36,159 nt of DNA from CAZSNT01 sp964607765 (lineage in GTDB: Bacteria; Verrucomicrobiota; Lentisphaeria; Oligosphaerales; JABHEG01), in contig CAZSNT010000107.1 in the NCBI GenBank assembly GCA_964607765.1, positions 1 to 36,159 of the forward strand, read 5' to 3'. Of the stretch, positions 24,809-33,634 are shown piece after piece. The notes under the pieces were generated by a model that was not told where the DNA came from, did no database searches, and worked only from the letters and a program-made list of their open reading frames with translations. Position numbers and translations under genes: made by a program. Every line of letters begins with the position of its first letter. Position 1 is the stretch's first letter.

Positions 24809-27800
24809 ATGCTGAGTCTACAACGGGGCAACGATGGTCTGTCGCGGCTGCGTGGTGCGACACTGTGGGGATTGGTGTTGCTGGCGGCTCTCCCTCTCGC
24901 AGTCCGGGGTGCCTCGGTATGGGTGGAGGGCGAGGACGCGACAGTGCGGCAGAACAAGCCGCACCCGTGGTGGTATGACCAGGTGAAGAAGGACGCGCTG
25001 TCGGGCAACGAGTGGATCTCCCACTTCAGTGACAAGCAAGAGGGGACGGTTGGGTTCCGAGTCGACGTGCCGGAGCCGGGTGATTACGTGCTCTGGGTAC
25101 GTGCGAACCCAGTGAAGTCGACGCTGTCATACCGGCTGGGCGGCAAAACGTGGGAGCGGGTGACGTTTTCGGCCGGGGCGATGCGTGGTCAGATGAACAT
25201 CGCGGCGGACAACAAGCCGGACCTGCGTTACATCGCCTGGGTCCGTGTCGGCAAGCTCTCGCTTGCTGCCGGCACGCATCAGCTCGAGTTCCGCTTCCAC
25301 AGCGGACCGCAGAATCACGGTGCGATCGACTGCTTCTGTCTCAGCAGCGACGGGTTCGTGCCGTCCGGTGTGACCAAGCCGGGGCAGCGCGCCGGCGCGG
25401 CTGCGAGGAGGAGAGCGGCCAGCCCGGCCGACGCGATCTGGATCGAGGGCGAAGCCGCCGTGGACAGCACGATGAATCGGCACGGCTGGTACGACAGCGT
25501 GAAGAAGGACGTATTGTCGGGCAAGCGGTGGCTCTCCAACTACCACAAGGCGAAGAGCGGGACCGCGGAATACCAGTTCAGCGTGCTCGAGGGTGACACG
25601 TTTACGTTTTGGTTGCGTGCCAACCCGCTGCGCTCGCGCATGTCGTACCAGCTGGACGCCGGCGAGTGGCAGCCGATCGACCTGGCGAAGGAGCAGCGCG
25701 GCCGGATGAACATTGCGGCTGACAACAAGCCGGACATGCGTTTCATCGCCTGGAGCAAGGTGGGCCGGGTCAATCTCGCTCGCGGCCCGCACACCATCCG
25801 CTTCCGGTTCGACAGTGAGTTGCTCAATCACGGCGCCATCGACTGCTTCACGTTCGTGCGCATTCCGTTCGTGCCCAGCGGCACGACCCAGCCGTCGGTG
25901 GTGGACGAGGCGAGTATCGGGCCCGGCGACTGGTTTCCGGTCGTTGCGGACCTCGACGCGTTCTCGGACCGCTCCGTCATCGACATGAGTCATCTGGTCG
26001 AGGCGCCCGCTGGCAGGCACGGCTTCCTCAAGGCTGAAGGCAAGGACCTGCGGTTTGCGGACTCCGCAACGCCGGTGAAGTTCTGGGCGATCAACAGCAA
26101 CCTTGCCGGGCGCGAGTCGTCCGAGGACATGGAGCAGGCGGCGCGCTGGTACCGCAAGCACGGCATCAACCTGGTGCGGCAGCACACGGTGATCGGGGAT
26201 GTGGGGCTCCTGCGCGCGGACGGCACGTTCGATCCGGCCAAACTCGACCGGTACGACCGCTGGTTCGCGACACTCAAGGAACACGGAATCTACAGCACGT
26301 GGTCCGTGGTCTACCCGCACCACGGCGCCATGCTGCGCAAGGGAGACGGGTTGGACGGGACGCGGTTCGCCGAGCTCGACAAGTCGGACAAGCATCGGGA
26401 CGGCAAGCGGCAGCCGATCGTGGTCAACGATTTCATCAATCTCGACCGGGACCTGCAGGACATTGTGCTGCGCTACTTCCGCGCGCTGCTGGCGCACCGG
26501 AATCCGCACACCGGCTTGCGTTACAGAGACGACCCTGCCCTGGCCGTTGTGGAGTTCCAGAACGAGAGCAACGTGTTTTTCCACACACTCAACGGGCTTC
26601 GGGGCAAGGATTTCCCTACCTACTCGGCGATGCTGCGCAAGGCGTTCTTCCGGTTCGTCACGGACAAGTACGGCAGCAAGGCCGAGACGGCCCGGGCGTG
26701 GGGCAACCGCTGGGACCGCGGCGACAAGTGGGAGGCGGGCGAGCTTGGGCTGATGGCGGCGTTTCACTGGGGCGAGGCGGAGCCGCAGTACGAGTTCAAA
26801 GGGCAGGCGCGCCGGTGCGGCGACTACATCGAGTTCCTGACCGGCATCCAGCGCACTTACTACGCGCGGCGTCAGAAGGAACTGCGCGAGCTCGGGTTCA
26901 AAGGCGTGACCGTGACGACGGCCTGGAAAGGGGTCGGTAGCTCGAGTCTGGCGAATCTGTACTGCGACACTGCCGCGGACATGATCGACCGGCACAACTA
27001 CTTTGGCGGCGGCGCCGGGCGGCACTCGATAGTCGAGGGCAAGGTGAACAACGCGACGCACTTGAGTCAGCCGGGCCGGGGCCTGCTGAACCTGGGCCTG
27101 TTCCAGGCAGTGGACCAGCCGTTCGGTGTGAGCGAGTGGAGCATGATGCCGCCTGCACCGTTCAAGGCGGAAGCGGCGCCGCTGTATGCCTTTTACGGGC
27201 TGGGGCTGCAGGGCTGGGATGCGAGCTACCACTTCGCCTGTTCCGTGCAGCGGCTTGGCGACGGTTGGCCCGGGCTCGGCAAGTACTGCTCGAACACGCC
27301 GCACTACATGGGGCAGTTCCCGGCGCTCGCGTTTGCGGTGCACAAGGGGCACGTAGCGGAAGGCGCTCCGGTTGCCGTGCGGCGGGTGGGGTCAGCGGAG
27401 ATCTACGCCGGTCGCGATGTGCTGGGCCAGTCGATCGCGCACGGCACGCACGACGAGAAGGCGCTCGGACACAATCTGGCCACCCCGCCCGAGCTTTTAG
27501 CCATCGGCCGGGTCGCCCTCGCATTCGACGGCGGTCGTGCGGTCGCCGCCGACACGAGCGAGTACTGGGACAAGGCAGCGCGGACGCTCACCTCGAACAC
27601 GGGGCAGCTACGCTGGCACTACGGCGACCGCTACATTGAGGTGCGTACACCGAAAACGCAGGGCCTGATCGGGTTCGTTGGCGGCAAGTCGGTGAAGCTG
27701 CCGGACGTAGCCGTATCGGTCAAGACGCCGTTTGTGTCGTTGCTGTTCACGCCATTGGACAACGCCGCGCTGGGGGAGTCGAAGCGCATACTGATCACGG

Positions 27801-28051
27801 CCATGGCGCGTGACCGGCAGACGGGTTCGGAGTACAACGCGGACTGGTCGCACCTGAAGACGATGGGCGGTCCGCCGTTGTTGATGGAGCCCGTGCAAGC
27901 GAAGATTCGGCTCCGGGGCGGGCCGCCGCGTGCGGTCAATGCCCTGGACATCTACGGCGTGCCGACCGGCAGGCAGGTCAAGCCGGGAGGGGATGGTGCA
28001 TTCGTGATCGACGGGCGGTACCGGACGTATTACTACGAAGTGGTGCGGTGA
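24809..28051 (+). CDS. Exported clan-A glycoside hydrolase with duplicated N-terminal modules
   Basis: A protein of 1080 residues with a signal peptide (about 12-34). Two homologous modules follow at about 37-185 and 208-355: each begins VWVEGE / IWIEGE, carries DNKPDLRYIAW / DNKPDMRFIAW and ends in HGAIDCF and FVPSG. A TIM-barrel domain begins near 385. VVEFQNESN puts the acid/base candidate at Glu586 after Asn585, and FGVSEWSMMP the nucleophile candidate at Glu776, the usual clan GH-A arrangement. A beta-rich C-terminal domain follows. ATG 24809 follows AGGAAAGGACGAG. Substrate cannot be deduced; a plant or algal polysaccharide is plausible. It stands apart from the preceding genes, behind repeat-rich DNA. 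Confidence 0.85.
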   Translation: MLSLQRGNDGLSRLRGATLWGLVLLAALPLAVRGASVWVEGEDATVRQNKPHPWWYDQVKKDALSGNEWISHFSDKQEGTVGFRVDVPEPGDYVLWVRANPVKSTLSYRLGGKTWERVTFSAGAMRGQMNIAADNKPDLRYIAWVRVGKLSLAAGTHQLEFRFHSGPQNHGAIDCFCLSSDGFVPSGVTKPGQRAGAAARRRAASPADAIWIEGEAAVDSTMNRHGWYDSVKKDVLSGKRWLSNYHKAKSGTAEYQFSVLEGDTFTFWLRANPLRSRMSYQLDAGEWQPIDLAKEQRGRMNIAADNKPDMRFIAWSKVGRVNLARGPHTIRFRFDSELLNHGAIDCFTFVRIPFVPSGTTQPSVVDEASIGPGDWFPVVADLDAFSDRSVIDMSHLVEAPAGRHGFLKAEGKDLRFADSATPVKFWAINSNLAGRESSEDMEQAARWYRKHGINLVRQHTVIGDVGLLRADGTFDPAKLDRYDRWFATLKEHGIYSTWSVVYPHHGAMLRKGDGLDGTRFAELDKSDKHRDGKRQPIVVNDFINLDRDLQDIVLRYFRALLAHRNPHTGLRYRDDPALAVVEFQNESNVFFHTLNGLRGKDFPTYSAMLRKAFFRFVTDKYGSKAETARAWGNRWDRGDKWEAGELGLMAAFHWGEAEPQYEFKGQARRCGDYIEFLTGIQRTYYARRQKELRELGFKGVTVTTAWKGVGSSSLANLYCDTAADMIDRHNYFGGGAGRHSIVEGKVNNATHLSQPGRGLLNLGLFQAVDQPFGVSEWSMMPPAPFKAEAAPLYAFYGLGLQGWDASYHFACSVQRLGDGWPGLGKYCSNTPHYMGQFPALAFAVHKGHVAEGAPVAVRRVGSAEIYAGRDVLGQSIAHGTHDEKALGHNLATPPELLAIGRVALAFDGGRAVAADTSEYWDKAARTLTSNTGQLRWHYGDRYIEVRTPKTQGLIGFVGGKSVKLPDVAVSVKTPFVSLLFTPLDNAALGESKRILITAMARDRQTGSEYNADWSHLKTMGGPPLLMEPVQAKIRLRGGPPRAVNALDIYGVPTGRQVKPGGDGAFVIDGRYRTYYYEVVR

Positions 28052-28172
28052 TCGCGCGAGCATCCGTATCTCAGTCGTTTCCCCCGTAGAGGGCTGTCCC
28101 AGAAACACTCGATCTGGTTCCCAGGCCCCCTCAGTGGCCCCATCGTTGCCGCACTCTCAGACAAGCGTTCGG

Positions 28173-30785
28173 TTAAAGGCCCAGCAGTCGGTAGACTCTC
28201 TCCATATCCAGACTCGCGCGCACGACTTGCGCCACGCGATCGAGGGCCGGCTCGATGTCGTAGCAGATCTGCACTTTGCCGTGCGGGGGCAGGCCGCGTC
28301 GCACCCGCAATCGATCGATGAACCAGCGCCGGAACTCATCGGCATCGAAAATGCCGTGAAGGTAGGTTCCCCACACTCGTCCGTCAGCACTGACGCACCC
28401 ATCCTCCCCTCCATCGATCAGTTGCAGGAGCGGGCCATGCTCCGTGCCGCCAGTCTGACCGTGATGGATTTCGTAGCCGCGGACTCCGCAACCTGACTCA
28501 CAGTGGGTTCCCACCGCCCGGGTCAGGGTCTTGTCGGCTGCCAACTCGGTAGTCACCGGCAACAGGCTGAGCCCCGGCACCGTGCCGGCATCGGACTCCA
28601 CACCGTGCGGGTCGCGGATGCGTTCACCGAGCATCTGGTATCCGCCGCAGATGCCGACGACTTCGGCCTGCCCCTTTGCATGCAGCGCCAGCAGCGCGTC
28701 CACCAGCCCGTGTTCCCTCAACTCCATGAGATCGGCGATGACGTTCTTGCTGCCGGGCAGAATCACGGCGTCCGCGCCCCGGAGGTCTCCGGGCGATCGC
28801 GCGATGCTGAGGTGCACATCAGGCTCGAGCCGCAGTGCGTCGAGATCGGTGAAGTTGGAGATGTGCGGCAGATCGACAACGGCCACATGCACCTGGTCGG
28901 CCGCGGGCGCGCCAACCGGATCGAATGCGTGGTTCTTGAACTCGACAGAGTCTTCCTCGGGCAGGTTCAGGTCCGTGAGGAACGGCACCACGCCGAGGAC
29001 GGGTCTGCCGGTGTGCGACAGCATGTAGTCGTGGGCCGGCTCGAGCAGCGCCGCGTCGCCGCGGAAGCGGTTGACCACGAACCCGGCCACGAGTGCGCGC
29101 TCCCACTCGTCCAGCACCGCCATGGTGCCGACGAACGCGGCGTACACACCACCGCGATCGATGTCGCCCACGAGCAGCACAGGCGCTTCGGCGTGCCTGG
29201 CCATGCGCATGTTGACGATGTCGCGCTGTTTCAGATTCACCTCGCCGGGGCTGCCGGCGCCTTCGAGCACGATGACGTCGAACTCGGACGCCAACGAGTC
29301 GTAGCACTCGGTGACCGCGGCGAATGCCTCGCGATTGTAGTCGCCGTATTGTCGAGGCTGCATGTTGCCAAGCGGCTGTCCGCGCAGGATCACCTGCGAG
29401 CCGGTACCCGAACTGGGTTTGAGCAGGATCGGGTTCATGCGCACGTCGGGATCCAGGCGGCAGGCTTGGGCCTGGACCACTTGCGCCCGCCCCATCTCGC
29501 CACCGTCGCGGGTGACAAAGGAGTTGAGGGACATGTTCTGCGCCTTGAACGGTGCGACGCGCACGCCGTCCTGGAGCAGGATTCGGCACAGTGCCGCGGT
29601 GAGCACGCTCTTGCCCGCGTTGGAACTGGTGCCCTGGAACATCAGCGCTCGCGCCCGGGCGGCACGCCGGGTTCGTGCGGAGGCCGGTGAGCGCTCAACT
29701 CGAAGCGGATCCTGGGGTGTGTCGTCGAGCAGTTTGTTTTCCCGGCCCGCGCGCACGGCACATGCGCGTGCGGCAGCCACCAGTTCGGCGAGTGAAGCGA
29801 GTGTCTGCTGCTGGTCACCGAATTCCCATCGCCAGCGGCAGCGTCCATCTTCGGTCGTTTCCAGGCTAACACGGCCTGACGACTCGCCTGAGCCGGTGGG
29901 CACGATGTCGTAGCCCGCGCGTTCCAGGGCGCGTTGCGTCCAGAATGCCGGCGCACCGGTGCCGCGGATGTGCACCTTGGCTCCGTGCGGGGTGTGGACG
30001 CGGAAGGAGCCCGTGCCCGGATCGAACGCGACACCATCCGCCTGGAACGCCTTGCCGAAGGCACCCTCGAGCACGAGATCTTCAGGGGCTCCGCTGCGGA
30101 ACGGTTCGCTCTTTGCCATCAGCCAGACCCGATCAGCGCAGCGCAGTGCCAAGTCCAGGTCATGCGTCGAGCACAGTATGGCCTTACCGGTCTCATGAGC
30201 GAGTTGCCGCAACAGCCGCATCAGCTCGACACGGCGCGGCAGGTCAAGGAACGCCGTCGGTTCATCCAGAACCATGACCTTCGTCTCCTGCGCCAAGGCC
30301 CGCGCGATCATGACCTTCTGCCGTTCCCCGTCGCTGAGTTCACTCAGGAACCTGTTGGCGAGTTCCGCGGCGCCGGCAGTATCGAGCGCGGTGTGCACGG
30401 CGTTGCGGTCTGCGTCGGTGAGTTTTCCGAGCCAGTCTGTGTGTGGGTAGCGGCCGAGAGCCACTACGGTGTAAACGGTCATCGCTCCCGGTGCCAGGCG
30501 CTCTGTGAGCACGACGCTCATGCACTGTGCCAGTTGCCGCGCCGTCATTTGCCGGATGTCGCGGCCCCGCACGTGGACGTGTCCGGCCAAAGCGGGCTGC
30601 ATGCCGACCAAGGTCCGGATCAGTGTCGACTTGCCGGCTCCGTTAGGTCCCAGCAGGCAGACAAGCTCGCCGGGCTGGAGGCAGACATCGAGGGCCTCTG
30701 CGACCACAGTCGGGGCTGCACGCCTTGCGGCGTACCCGACCGTGAGCCCTTCTGCGCTGAGTATGGGTTGCGTTTTTGCATTCAT
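28173..30785 (-). CDS. Fusion: cobalamin-transport ATPase BtuD + cobyric acid synthase CobQ
   Basis: A protein of 870 residues. Residues 8-250 are a complete ABC ATPase: Walker A GPNGAGKST (46-54), signature LSDGERQ (150-156), Walker B VMVLDEPT (170-177) and H-switch STHDLDLAL. Residues about 265-345 form a small extra domain (GTGAPAFWTQRALERAGYD). Residues 378-870 are full-length CobQ: the ATP-binding loop GTSSNAGKS, then the glutamine amidotransferase with Cys713 in GICGGYQMLG and His810 in GTYLHGIF. CobQ amidates adenosyl-cobyrinic acid a,c-diamide to adenosyl-cobyric acid. The ATPase should drive BtuC, whose stop codon overlaps this start (ATGA). No frame break is seen across the join, so it looks like a true fusion. 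No clear terminator follows it. Confidence 0.94.
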   Translation of the reverse strand: MNAKTQPILSAEGLTVGYAARRAAPTVVAEALDVCLQPGELVCLLGPNGAGKSTLIRTLVGMQPALAGHVHVRGRDIRQMTARQLAQCMSVVLTERLAPGAMTVYTVVALGRYPHTDWLGKLTDADRNAVHTALDTAGAAELANRFLSELSDGERQKVMIARALAQETKVMVLDEPTAFLDLPRRVELMRLLRQLAHETGKAILCSTHDLDLALRCADRVWLMAKSEPFRSGAPEDLVLEGAFGKAFQADGVAFDPGTGSFRVHTPHGAKVHIRGTGAPAFWTQRALERAGYDIVPTGSGESSGRVSLETTEDGRCRWRWEFGDQQQTLASLAELVAAARACAVRAGRENKLLDDTPQDPLRVERSPASARTRRAARARALMFQGTSSNAGKSVLTAALCRILLQDGVRVAPFKAQNMSLNSFVTRDGGEMGRAQVVQAQACRLDPDVRMNPILLKPSSGTGSQVILRGQPLGNMQPRQYGDYNREAFAAVTECYDSLASEFDVIVLEGAGSPGEVNLKQRDIVNMRMARHAEAPVLLVGDIDRGGVYAAFVGTMAVLDEWERALVAGFVVNRFRGDAALLEPAHDYMLSHTGRPVLGVVPFLTDLNLPEEDSVEFKNHAFDPVGAPAADQVHVAVVDLPHISNFTDLDALRLEPDVHLSIARSPGDLRGADAVILPGSKNVIADLMELREHGLVDALLALHAKGQAEVVGICGGYQMLGERIRDPHGVESDAGTVPGLSLLPVTTELAADKTLTRAVGTHCESGCGVRGYEIHHGQTGGTEHGPLLQLIDGGEDGCVSADGRVWGTYLHGIFDADEFRRWFIDRLRVRRGLPPHGKVQICYDIEPALDRVAQVVRASLDMERVYRLLGL

Positions 30786-31846
30786 GCGGGGAACGACTCC
30801 GTCAGGTGTCGTCGGCGCAGGATCACGGCAATGACGACGGGTGCACCGAACAGAGAGGTCACCGCGTTCAGCGGCAGCACGGTTTCCGCCCCCGGCACCT
30901 GCGCGATCAGGTCCGCGGCCAGCGCAACGACTGCTCCGGCCACGATCACGGCGGGGGTGAGGATGCGGTGGTCAGCCGTTCGGAACAGGCCTCGGCACAG
31001 GTGCGGCACGGCAACGCCGACGAACCCGATCGGGCCGCAGAAGGCCGTGACCGCTCCTGCCAGGAGCGCGGCGCCACCGATGATCAACGTTCGAGCATAG
31101 CCCACGCGCAGGCCCATGCTGCGCGCGTAGTTCTCGCCGAGGAGCAGTGCATTCAGCGGCTTGCTCAAGCAGCAGGCGCAGGCCAGCCCAGCCCCAATGA
31201 CCGGCGCGAACACCGCCATCTGTCGCCACGTGACACCGCCGAAACTGCCGAAAGTCCAGACGATGAACGACTGTAGCCGGCTCTGCTCCGAGAAGTGCAT
31301 CAGAACGTTGACCAGCGCGGCTGTGGCGTATCCGAACAGCATGCCGAGGATCAGCAGTGTTGTGTTGCTGCGTACGGTGCGCGAAATCAGCATCACCAAG
31401 GTGAGAACGAGCGCTGCTCCGCTCGCCGCGGCGGCGATGACGGCTACGTCCCCCGTGCTGCCCGTACGGCCAAGGAATGCCCCTGTCACCGCGCCGCCGG
31501 CCGCCATCACCACCAAGGCGACTCCGAGGCTTGCTCCCGAGCTGACTCCCAGGATGAAAGGGTCGGCCAACGGGTTGCGGAACAGCGTCTGCATCTGGAG
31601 CCCGGCCACACCGAGTGCGGCCCCGGCGAGCACGGCTGTGACCGCCCTCGGCAATCTGTAGAGCAGTACGATGTGGCGCCACCCGGTGTTTTCCACCGGC
31701 TGTCCGGCCAGGATGGCGAGCACGGCCTTGAAGGGGATGCGGACAGAGCCGAGGGCAAGCGTGCACACAAAGGCCATGGCGAGCAGCACAAGCAGGGCGA
31801 CGACTGCCTTGTGGCTCGTGTCGTGCTGTGTGGTGCTGTGTTCCAT
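30782..31846 (-). CDS. btuC: Cobalamin ABC transporter permease
   Basis: An inner-membrane protein of 354 residues of the FecCD/BtuC family with nine or ten helices. Typical segments are RLPRAVTAVLAGAALG, LFRNPLADPFILGVSSGASLG and GPIGFVGVAVPHL. It forms the channel for corrinoid import with the BtuF and BtuD parts encoded around it. The start at 31846 (MEHSTT) has GGAGACGG upstream; the frame continues open to 32851 but that part is the complement of btuF in another phase. Stop and next start overlap by four bases. Iron-siderophore permeases are the alternative, but the riboswitch and CobO/CobQ neighbours favour corrinoid. Confidence 0.93.
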   Translation of the reverse strand: MEHSTTQHDTSHKAVVALLVLLAMAFVCTLALGSVRIPFKAVLAILAGQPVENTGWRHIVLLYRLPRAVTAVLAGAALGVAGLQMQTLFRNPLADPFILGVSSGASLGVALVVMAAGGAVTGAFLGRTGSTGDVAVIAAAASGAALVLTLVMLISRTVRSNTTLLILGMLFGYATAALVNVLMHFSEQSRLQSFIVWTFGSFGGVTWRQMAVFAPVIGAGLACACCLSKPLNALLLGENYARSMGLRVGYARTLIIGGAALLAGAVTAFCGPIGFVGVAVPHLCRGLFRTADHRILTPAVIVAGAVVALAADLIAQVPGAETVLPLNAVTSLFGAPVVIAVILRRRHLTESFPA

Positions 31847-31866
31847 GCCGTCTCCGCGCGTCGCCA

Positions 31867-33051
31867 CTATGGCTGCAGCTGCCGATACCATCGCAGTTGG
31901 TGTTCGGGCAGCAGCGTTGGGTGCAGAATGCCGATCAGGTCTCGGAGGATGAGGTGGGGATTGGCCACGCCGGTCTCCCAGTAATCGTTGCCGCCATCGG
32001 TGTTCACTGTGGCGTCGTTGCTGTAGACGCGGCCGTTGCGCCACGCCTTGAACAGCCGGTAGCGCTCGTCGGCCGCCTCGATGTCCCGCAGCGATCGACA
32101 GGCGCCGGGATCCAGCCAGACGTCTGCATCCTGGGCTTTGCCAATCACCGCTTCGACCCCCAGTGGGATGCCGCCGCGCGACGCATCGTCCTGCCAGAGG
32201 TACCGGGCGCCGGCATCCCGGAGGAACGTGGCCATGAAGCTCCGGCCGCCCGGCATGTGCCACGTGCCGTTGAAATCCAGGTTGCAGAACACGGTCGGGC
32301 GTCGGGCAACGGCGGCGGCGAGCGCTGTCGCCCGGCGGTATTCGGTTTCGATGGCGGCAAAGAGAGTCTCGGCTTGTTCGTCGGCACCGAAGAAAGCCGC
32401 GATGAACTTCATCCACTCGGTGCGCCCCAGCGGTGTTGTTTCCATATACTCGGCATTGACGGCGACGGAGAATCCTGCCTCGAGGAGTTTGGGATGTGTG
32501 TCGAACTGCGAGTTGCCCGTGGCGTACGCCATGATCAGATCGGGCTGGAGCAGGAAGAGCTTCTCCAAGTTGACACTCCCTGTCATGGCGGCTCCCGTTC
32601 CCACCTCGTGAATGGCTCCCGCCGCGATGCGCCGGGCCACTGCCGGCGTGTTGACCAGCTCGCCATTGGAGACACCGACGATGCGATCCGCCAGCCCGAG
32701 CATGTCGAAGTAGGCCATGTAAGTGGGAGAGAGCAACACGACGCGTCGCACCGGCACGCGCACCACGCATGTTCCCTTGGGTAGGTTTCTCGGGAGATTG
32801 GCCTGGTGCGGCACGAGTGCGTAGCGGAACTGGGCCTTCGCGTTGCGCCACGGTTCGCTCACGGTCAGCAGAGTGCAGTCGTGACGTTGTTCAGAGGTGA
32901 AGCGGGCGGCGTGACGCACGGTGGGCGAAAACGGCGCGGCCGGCGGTGCGCGGCGGGTCTGCTCCGACCAGGCCGCCACAGGCGTGCAAAGGAGCGCCAG
33001 GCGGACGATGGTCAGGCTTCGCGCGGTCTGCCGGAGGAGTTTCTGGTTCAT
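31867..33051 (-). CDS. btuF: Corrinoid substrate-binding protein
   Basis: A protein of 394 residues with a signal peptide (about 1-29, SLTIVRLALLCTPVAAWS). The periplasmic-binding-protein lobe begins PVRRVVLLSPTYMAYFDMLGLADRIVGV, typical of the FecB/BtuF family; the second lobe runs to LHPTLLP and ends HQLRWYRQLQP. It should capture corrinoid from BtuB and deliver it to BtuC. The start ATG 33051 (MNQKLL) is preferred for the signal peptide, though no good ribosome site is visible; ATG 33075 (MRFTLI) is an alternative. The extra N-terminal stretch after the signal is longer than in E. coli BtuF. Stop is 20 bases before btuC. Confidence 0.88.
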   Translation of the reverse strand: MNQKLLRQTARSLTIVRLALLCTPVAAWSEQTRRAPPAAPFSPTVRHAARFTSEQRHDCTLLTVSEPWRNAKAQFRYALVPHQANLPRNLPKGTCVVRVPVRRVVLLSPTYMAYFDMLGLADRIVGVSNGELVNTPAVARRIAAGAIHEVGTGAAMTGSVNLEKLFLLQPDLIMAYATGNSQFDTHPKLLEAGFSVAVNAEYMETTPLGRTEWMKFIAAFFGADEQAETLFAAIETEYRRATALAAAVARRPTVFCNLDFNGTWHMPGGRSFMATFLRDAGARYLWQDDASRGGIPLGVEAVIGKAQDADVWLDPGACRSLRDIEAADERYRLFKAWRNGRVYSNDATVNTDGGNDYWETGVANPHLILRDLIGILHPTLLPEHQLRWYRQLQP

Positions 33052-33106
33052 TGGGATGATTAAGGTAAACCGCATGGTCGGGCGTGTCGAGTCTGTCCGC
33101 GGCCGA

Positions 33107-33634
33107 TCAGAACTCGATTCCGCGCTGGGCCTTGAGTCCATCGCGATACGGATGCTTGACCTCGCGCATTTCGGTCACGATATCGGCCATCGCAACGAGT
33201 CCCGGACTGGCGTCACGGCCGGTAACCGCGACGTGCATTGCCTCGGGGCGGCTGTCGAGTGCGGCGAGGATGGCCTGTTCCGTCACCATGTTGTACTTGA
33301 TCAGGTACGTGAGCTCATCGAGGACCACCAGCTTGTAGCGGTCGCTGCAGAGCACGTTCTCAGCGAATGCCCAGGCCTCGCGGGCGATGCGTGTGTCTTC
33401 CTCGAGGTCCTCGGACTTCCAGGTGAAGCCCTTCCCGAACACGTGGAAGTCGATGAGATCATCGAAGCGCTTGACCGCTTCCAGTTCACCGTATTTCCAC
33501 GTGCCTTTGATGAACTGGATGACGCAGACCGGCATGCCGTGCCCGAGCGCGCGCAGTGCGAGCCCGAGCGCGGCAGTGGTCTTACCTTTGCCCTTGCCGG
33601 TGTTGACGATCAACAGGCCTCTGCGCTGTTCCAT
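33107..33634 (-). CDS. cobO: Cob(I)yrinic acid a,c-diamide adenosyltransferase
   Basis: A protein of 175 residues of the CobO/BtuR/CobA type. It starts MEQRRGLLIVNTGKGKGKTT; the P-loop GKGKGKTT (13-20) is the CobA-type ATP loop. Later segments IQFIKGTWKYGE and VVLDELTYLI are typical. It attaches the adenosyl group of ATP to cob(I)alamin or its precursors. The start is fixed by overlap with the btuB stop (TGATG at 33636-33632). In the pathway CobO acts just before CobQ, which is encoded two genes downstream as part of the fusion protein. Confidence 0.96.
   Translation of the reverse strand: MEQRRGLLIVNTGKGKGKTTAALGLALRALGHGMPVCVIQFIKGTWKYGELEAVKRFDDLIDFHVFGKGFTWKSEDLEEDTRIAREAWAFAENVLCSDRYKLVVLDELTYLIKYNMVTEQAILAALDSRPEAMHVAVTGRDASPGLVAMADIVTEMREVKHPYRDGLKAQRGIEF

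Noticed and set aside
25127..27352. A 741-codon open frame on the - strand
   Set aside because: It lies wholly opposite the glycoside hydrolase gene, whose protein has clear motifs; long antisense frames are expected in GC-rich DNA.
28052..28172. A bidirectional terminator between the convergent glycoside hydrolase and BtuD-CobQ genes
   Set aside because: Only short GC stems (such as GGCC pairs near 28123-28138) and no T-run are seen; nothing is strong enough to call.
31847..32851. An N-terminal extension making BtuC a 689-residue protein
   Set aside because: This stretch is read through btuF on the same strand in another frame, is Arg/Gly/Ser-rich and has no membrane character; the family start with a ribosome site is at 31846.
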